Assembly: GCA_020848655.1 (NCBI GenBank)
Contig: JADLHU010000040.1
Span: 1-46,571 of the forward strand
Source: Novosphingobium sp.
Lineage (GTDB): Bacteria; Pseudomonadota; Alphaproteobacteria; Sphingomonadales; Sphingomonadaceae
DNA: 46,571 bases
Reading direction: 5' to 3'
Below the pieces are notes generated by a model. That model did no database searches, was not told the DNA's origin, and worked only from the letters and a program-made list of their open reading frames with translations. This document shows, piece by piece, positions 42,257 to 46,571 of the stretch (the stretch's first letter is position 1; the number at the start of each line of letters is the position of its first letter). Position numbers and translations under genes: made by a program.

Positions 42257-44176
42257 GTGACCGCATCAGCCCCAGGAAGATCAGCCATCTGGCGCGGCGC
42301 GGCGTTTGCCATGCTGCTGGCGCCCGCCATCGCCCTTGCCGCCGAGCCATCCCCGCCGACGATCAGCGTCGACCTGCGCGAGGCTTCGCGCGGGATATTC
42401 CATGCGGCGCTGACCTTTCCGGTAAAGCCCGGACCGCTCACGCTGGTCTATCCGCGCTGGATCCCGGGCGACCATCTGCCGTCGGGACCGATCGAAAACC
42501 TTGCCGGATTGCGGTTCACGGCCAATGGCCAGCCCGTTGCGTGGAAGCGCGACGTTTTCGATGCGAGCAGTTTCCACCTGGTCGTCCCCGATGGGGCCAC
42601 GACGCTGAACGTATCGCTCGACTATCTGGCGGAGCCGGTGCTCAGCCGGATGGTCAACGACGTGGGCAACGCCACCACGCCCAACCTGGCGCTATTGCGG
42701 TGGCATTCGGTGCTCCTTTATCCGCAAGGCGCGCGGCCGTCCGCCCTGCAGGTCAAGGCGGATGTGCGCCTGCCGCAGGGCTGGACGCTGGCGACCGCCC
42801 CTCGCCCCCTGCCCCAATCCGGCGACATCACGCAATTCGCGCCGATGAGCCTGGAAAGGCTGGTCGATTCGCCGGTCATCGCCGGGCGCTTCGTGCAAAG
42901 CCATGCGCTGGGCACGATCGACAAGGCGCCCATCGCCATCAGCCTTGTTGGCGACGATCCCGCAAGCATCGCGCTGTCCGACCGCCAGACCACGCTGATG
43001 CGGGCGGTGGTCGGGCAGACCCAGGCCCTGTTCGGATCGGTGGTGTTCGACCAGTATCGCTATCTGGTGACGTTGAGCGACACCATCCGCCGCCGCGGCA
43101 TCGGCGGCCAGGAACATCATGAATCGAGCGACAATACCGGCGTGTCCGGCATCTTTCGCAGTGATGATGACGATCGCTGGGCCAGCCTGATGGCGCACGA
43201 ACTGGCGCATGCCTGGAACGGCAAATATCGCCGGCCGATCGGCGAAGCGACGGCCGACTATCAGCAACCGTATGATAATTCGCTGCTGTGGGTCTATGAA
43301 GGGCTGACATCCTATCTGGGCAATGTCCTGTCGGCGCGCGCCGGCGCGCTGAAGCCCGATGCCTTTCGCGCGCAACTGGCCACGCTGGGCGCGGACATGG
43401 CGCACCGCAGCGGGCGGCGCTGGCGCAGCCTGTCGGATACCGGCACGGGCCTGACCGCCCTGATGCACGCCGGCCCCGATGGCGCGAACTGGCGCCGCAG
43501 CATCGACTATTATTTCGAAGGCATCCTGCTCTGGCTGGAAATCGACCTGAAGATCCAGGCCTTGACCCAGGATCGCCGTTCGCTGGACGATTTCTGCCAG
43601 GCCTTCTTCGCCAAGGACCCGGCCCGCGATCCGCTGGTCAAGCCCTATGACCGGCAGATGCTGGTCGATGCGCTCAACCGGATCGCGCCGTTCGATTGGG
43701 ACGGCTATCTGACGCAGCGCGTCGATGGCATTTCCACGTCGCTGCCGCACGAAGCGTTCGCGCAGTCGGGCTGGTCCCTGGCGTACAGGGATGTGCCGCT
43801 GAATGGCGCGCCGATCGATCCGCAGGCGCTGCTTTATGCGCTGGGTTTCACCATCGGCGACGATGGCCGCGTCACCGGCCTGGAAAAGGGCGGCGCCGCC
43901 GACCTTGCCGGGCTGGACGTGGGGGCGCGGCTGCTGTCGGTGAACGGGGCGGCGTTCAGTCGCGCCGGGCTGGAACGCTGCGTGGCCGATCGCCAGCCGC
44001 TGACCCTGATCGTCGCCCGTGCCGACAAGGTGTCGCAGATTCGCATCGACAATACGGCGGGACCGCGCGTTCCCGTGCTGGAACGCGCGGGCGGCCCGGA
44101 CCGGCTGGCCGCGATCATCGCGCCCCGCACCACGAAGATCAGGCCGCCCACGAAGATCATGGCGCCCGCGCGATGA
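42257..44176 (+). CDS. M61-family exported metallopeptidase with PDZ domain
   Basis: The 639-residue protein has a signal peptide (about 1-28, ALAAEP), an N-terminal beta domain with LVYPRWIPGDHLPSGPIENLAGL typical of M61, the zinc site HELAHAWNGKYRRP (HELAH at 314-318), the third-ligand glutamate E348 in LLWVYEGLTSYLG, and a C-terminal PDZ domain (IGDDGRVTGLEKGGAADLAGLDVGARLLSVNGAAF). M61 enzymes are glycyl-type aminopeptidases; this one should act in the periplasm. GTG at 42257 is the start, with GGGGAG eight bases before. Its stop overlaps the next gene as ATGA. Confidence 0.92.
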   Translation: MTASAPGRSAIWRGAAFAMLLAPAIALAAEPSPPTISVDLREASRGIFHAALTFPVKPGPLTLVYPRWIPGDHLPSGPIENLAGLRFTANGQPVAWKRDVFDASSFHLVVPDGATTLNVSLDYLAEPVLSRMVNDVGNATTPNLALLRWHSVLLYPQGARPSALQVKADVRLPQGWTLATAPRPLPQSGDITQFAPMSLERLVDSPVIAGRFVQSHALGTIDKAPIAISLVGDDPASIALSDRQTTLMRAVVGQTQALFGSVVFDQYRYLVTLSDTIRRRGIGGQEHHESSDNTGVSGIFRSDDDDRWASLMAHELAHAWNGKYRRPIGEATADYQQPYDNSLLWVYEGLTSYLGNVLSARAGALKPDAFRAQLATLGADMAHRSGRRWRSLSDTGTGLTALMHAGPDGANWRRSIDYYFEGILLWLEIDLKIQALTQDRRSLDDFCQAFFAKDPARDPLVKPYDRQMLVDALNRIAPFDWDGYLTQRVDGISTSLPHEAFAQSGWSLAYRDVPLNGAPIDPQALLYALGFTIGDDGRVTGLEKGGAADLAGLDVGARLLSVNGAAFSRAGLERCVADRQPLTLIVARADKVSQIRIDNTAGPRVPVLERAGGPDRLAAIIAPRTTKIRPPTKIMAPAR

Positions 44177-45429
44177 GCGCCGGCCCCGCCATCCCCAGCG
44201 GCATCACGCGCCGGACGTTGCTCGGTTCGTCGGCGGCGGCCACGCTCGTGCCGATGAGGGCAGCGGCGGCGGCGGCGGCTTCGGGTGCTCCTTCGCTCGA
44301 TCGCGGCGATTTCGCCTTTCAGGGCAACTTCCTCAATGCCGCCTATACCCATCCGATGCCGCGCCGGGTCGGCGATCAGATCGCGGCCTTCCGGCAGGAC
44401 CGGCTGACCCATGCCGACCGGATGTGGACCGGCGACAATTTCCGGGATGCGGCGGCCGAGCAGTTCGCCGGGCTGGTGCATGTCCGGCCGCAGGATCTCG
44501 CGATCGTGCCAAGCACGACGACGGGCGAGAACATGCTGCTCGATGCGCTGGGCATCGGACCCGATGCGGGCGTCGTCACCGATGCCCTGCACTATTTCGG
44601 ATCGCTTGCGCTCTATCAGCAAAAGGCCGCCGCCGGCATGCCGCTGCGGATCGTCAAGCCGCGCGATTTCGCCATCGACCTGGCCGATATCGAAGCCGCG
44701 ATCGATGGCCGCACCCGCCTGATCGCGGTCTCGCTGGTGTCCGGCCTCACCGGGTTCACGCACGATCTGGCCGCCTTATGCCGCATCGCGCATGCCCGCG
44801 ATGTCCTGGTCTATGCCGATATCATCCAGGCCGCCGGCGCGATGCCGATCGACCTGACCGCGACCGGCGTCGATTTCGCCTGCTGTGGCAGCTACAAGTG
44901 GCTGATGGGCGATTTCGGATCGGCTTTCCTCTATGTCCGCCCCGACCGGATGGACCGGCTCAGGCGTCGGGCGGTCGGCTGGCGGCAGATCGACGATCAT
45001 GTCACCCACTGGCTGCCGTTCGATCCTCCCGGCGGGGCCGACGATTTCACCTTCGTCCCCGGCCCTGCCGGCCTGTTCGAAGTGGGCACGCCCGCGCATG
45101 CGACGCTGGCCAGCCTCGCCACGAGCATCGCAGCGCTGCGCGCGGCCGACGTCGAGCGGATCGCGCGCCGCAGGAAGCCGCTGATCGATCGCTTGCAGCA
45201 CGAACTGGCCGCACTGGGGCTGACCTGCCTGTCCCCCCGCGACAATCCCAGCGGCATCGCCACGTTCGCCTGCCGCGATGCCGGGGCGCGATTGCGCCCC
45301 GCGCTGAAAGATCAGGGCATTACGGCGCAAGTATCGACGCACCGGGTCCGCCTGTCGCCATCCAGCTATACCAGCGACGAGGACATTTCGCAGGTGATCG
45401 CGGTGATCGGCCGCGCGATGAAAGCATGA
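44173..45429 (+). CDS. Tat-exported class V aminotransferase-fold PLP enzyme
   Basis: The 418-residue protein starts with a twin-arginine signal (ITRRTLLGSSAAATLVP, then an alanine-rich h/c-region) and continues as a class V PLP enzyme: FLNAAYTHPMPRRV, TTTGENMLLDALGI for phosphate binding, the aspartate in VYADIIQAAGAMPID, Schiff-base lysine K242 in CCGSYKWLMGDFG, and the GTPAHATLASLATSI stretch. Class V members include kynureninase, isopenicillin-N epimerase-like and cysteine-desulfurase-like enzymes. Tat export means it is folded with PLP in the cytoplasm and works in the periplasm. It is translationally coupled to the M61 gene by ATGA at 44173-44176, so the two probably act on the same peptide-derived material. 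Confidence 0.9.
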   Translation: MSAGPAIPSGITRRTLLGSSAAATLVPMRAAAAAAASGAPSLDRGDFAFQGNFLNAAYTHPMPRRVGDQIAAFRQDRLTHADRMWTGDNFRDAAAEQFAGLVHVRPQDLAIVPSTTTGENMLLDALGIGPDAGVVTDALHYFGSLALYQQKAAAGMPLRIVKPRDFAIDLADIEAAIDGRTRLIAVSLVSGLTGFTHDLAALCRIAHARDVLVYADIIQAAGAMPIDLTATGVDFACCGSYKWLMGDFGSAFLYVRPDRMDRLRRRAVGWRQIDDHVTHWLPFDPPGGADDFTFVPGPAGLFEVGTPAHATLASLATSIAALRAADVERIARRRKPLIDRLQHELAALGLTCLSPRDNPSGIATFACRDAGARLRPALKDQGITAQVSTHRVRLSPSSYTSDEDISQVIAVIGRAMKA

Positions 45430-45483
45430 ATTTCGCGATGACCTTCCACTCGCCCCTATCCCATCGTTCAAAGGCGCCCCGGC

Positions 45484-46571
45484 ATGCATGATGACGTGAA
45501 GCAACCGGACATCGTGCAGGTTCTTCGAACCCATCCCATGTCGCAGCGCCAATGGCTGGCGGTGGCGATGTGCGTTCTGATCAACATGATCGACGGGTTT
45601 GAAATCCTGTCCGCCGGCTATACCGCGCCCGCCATAGCGACCGAATTCGGCCTGTCGCCGCAGATATTGGGATCGTTCCTGTCCGCCGGGCCGATCGGCA
45701 TGATCGCGGGCGCCTTGTTCCTGTCGCCGATCGCCGACTGGATCGGCCGCCGACGGCTGGTGCTGCTGTGCCTGGCCAGCGCCGCCACCGGCATGGCCAT
45801 GGCGGCATGGGCCGACAGCTTTTCGACGCTGTTCCTTTCCCGGTTGCTGACGGGCGCGGGCGTCGGCGCGATGATGGTGGCGGTCAACACCGTGGTCGCC
45901 GAAGTCGGCAACGACCGGCGCAGGGACTTTGCGCTGGTGATGCAGGCCACCGGATTTCCGCTGGGCGGCGCGCTGTGCGGCCTGCTGGCAACGCTCGTCG
46001 AACCGGGCCAGTGGCGCATGATCTATGGCGTCGGCGGCGCGGCGGCGGCGGTGCTTTTCCCGCTGATCCTTTGGCTGATGCCCGAATCCATCGATTTCCT
46101 GTGCGCCCGCCGGCCGGCCGGCGCGCTGCGCAAGCTGCAGGCGCTCGCCAGGAATTTCGGCCTGCCCGCCCCGACCGAGATGCCCGCCGCAGCCGTCCCC
46201 CGGACACGGCGCAACCAGCTTTCCAGCCTGGCCACGCCGCGTTCGATCGCCATGTGCGTCAGCTTTTTCCTCATGATGCTGAGCTTCTATTTCCTGACAA
46301 GCTGGACGCCCAAGCTCCTGGCGCAGGCCGGGCCATCCAGCGTCGCCCTGTCCGGCGCGGCGCTGATATCCGCCGGCGGGGTGGCAGGGGATCTCGCGTT
46401 CGGCGCGCTCAGCATCCGCTGGCGCGCGGCATCGATCGGCCGCCTGTTCGCGGTCGCCTGTTTCGCCAGCGCCCTGGCACTGGGCCTTGCCGCATCGCAA
46501 GCGGCGAACATCGGCGTTCCCGCATTCATCCTGGGCTTCTTTCTCTATGGCGCGATGGCCTGCCACTACGC
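45484..46571 (+). CDS. MFS transporter, aromatic-acid:H+ symporter-like, cut by the window edge
   Basis: About 362 residues are visible and the frame is still open at the right edge. The start at 45484 gives MHDDVKQPDIVQVL, with AAAGGCG upstream. Helix 1 has LINMIDGFEILSAGYTAPAIATEFGL, with the aspartate and spacing seen in AAHS-family carriers such as PcaK, and the loop 2-3 signature reads SPIADWIGRRRLVLL; the loop 8-9 counterpart would be GDLAFGALSIRWRAASIGR. It probably takes up an acidic organic solute by proton symport. It follows the class V PLP gene after 54 bp and is likely the inner-membrane carrier of that module. Confidence 0.85.
   Translation, partial: MHDDVKQPDIVQVLRTHPMSQRQWLAVAMCVLINMIDGFEILSAGYTAPAIATEFGLSPQILGSFLSAGPIGMIAGALFLSPIADWIGRRRLVLLCLASAATGMAMAAWADSFSTLFLSRLLTGAGVGAMMVAVNTVVAEVGNDRRRDFALVMQATGFPLGGALCGLLATLVEPGQWRMIYGVGGAAAAVLFPLILWLMPESIDFLCARRPAGALRKLQALARNFGLPAPTEMPAAAVPRTRRNQLSSLATPRSIAMCVSFFLMMLSFYFLTSWTPKLLAQAGPSSVALSGAALISAGGVAGDLAFGALSIRWRAASIGRLFAVACFASALALGLAASQAANIGVPAFILGFFLYGAMACHY

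Overview
The window is high-GC DNA that reads as a chromosome of a sphingomonad-type alphaproteobacterium (Novosphingobium/Sphingobium-like). The evidence is four large TonB-dependent receptors (TBDRs), an ECF sigma/FecR surface-signalling pair, a wealth of aromatic-catabolism genes, dense packing with ATGA start/stop overlaps, and alphaproteobacterial-looking enzymes. No rRNA, tRNA, CRISPR array or phage gene was seen. About 37 protein genes are supported, plus one gene relic and the edge of one insertion sequence. Product names rest on motifs and family resemblance read by eye; no database search was run.

Layout. (1) 1-128: the end of an IS481-family element, its transposase running off the left edge, abutting a CCTAGG that fits the family's NCTAGN target. 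(2) 287-15353: an aromatic-compound module. On the minus strand, in transcription order, lie a PobA-like flavin hydroxylase, a TBDR, a phenylacetaldehyde-dehydrogenase-like ALDH, an MFS transporter, an ECF sigma factor, FecR, a FecA-type TBDR with a signalling domain, and an exported metallo-beta-lactamase-fold hydrolase. Divergently on the plus strand lie a VanA-like Rieske oxygenase, a RidA protein and a VanB-like reductase. (3) 15381-18798: two TetR regulators flanking a nitronate-monooxygenase-like gene and an enoyl-CoA hydratase/isomerase gene. (4) 18808-18965: a shredded zinc alcohol dehydrogenase. (5) 18972-24762: the phenylalanine/tyrosine to fumarate plus acetoacetate route (PhhA, HPD, HmgA, FahA, MaiA), headed by a divergent Lrp-type regulator. 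(6) 24770-35689: a second Lrp regulator and a minus-strand run of an ornithine-cyclodeaminase-like protein, an exported amidohydrolase, an APC permease, an aminotransferase, a TBDR and an exported HExxH/PDZ peptidase. (7) 35709-39001: a GlxA-type AraC regulator, a chloroperoxidase-like alpha/beta hydrolase, an SDR and a small membrane protein. (8) 39189-46571: a very large TBDR, an M61 peptidase, a Tat-exported class V PLP enzyme and an MFS transporter cut by the right edge.

How it works together (inference). Regions 2 to 5 look like a nutrient island for aromatic compounds: uptake through TBDRs, ring hydroxylation or O-demethylation, aldehyde oxidation, and the homogentisate pathway. Regions 6 and 8 are two independent modules of one shape: outer-membrane receptor, exported metallopeptidase with PDZ domain, PLP enzyme, inner-membrane carrier. 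They look like scavenging systems for peptides or amino-acid conjugates and are the best candidates here for something not yet described. The PobA paralogue that seems to lack the catalytic tyrosines of true 4-hydroxybenzoate hydroxylase is the best single-gene candidate.
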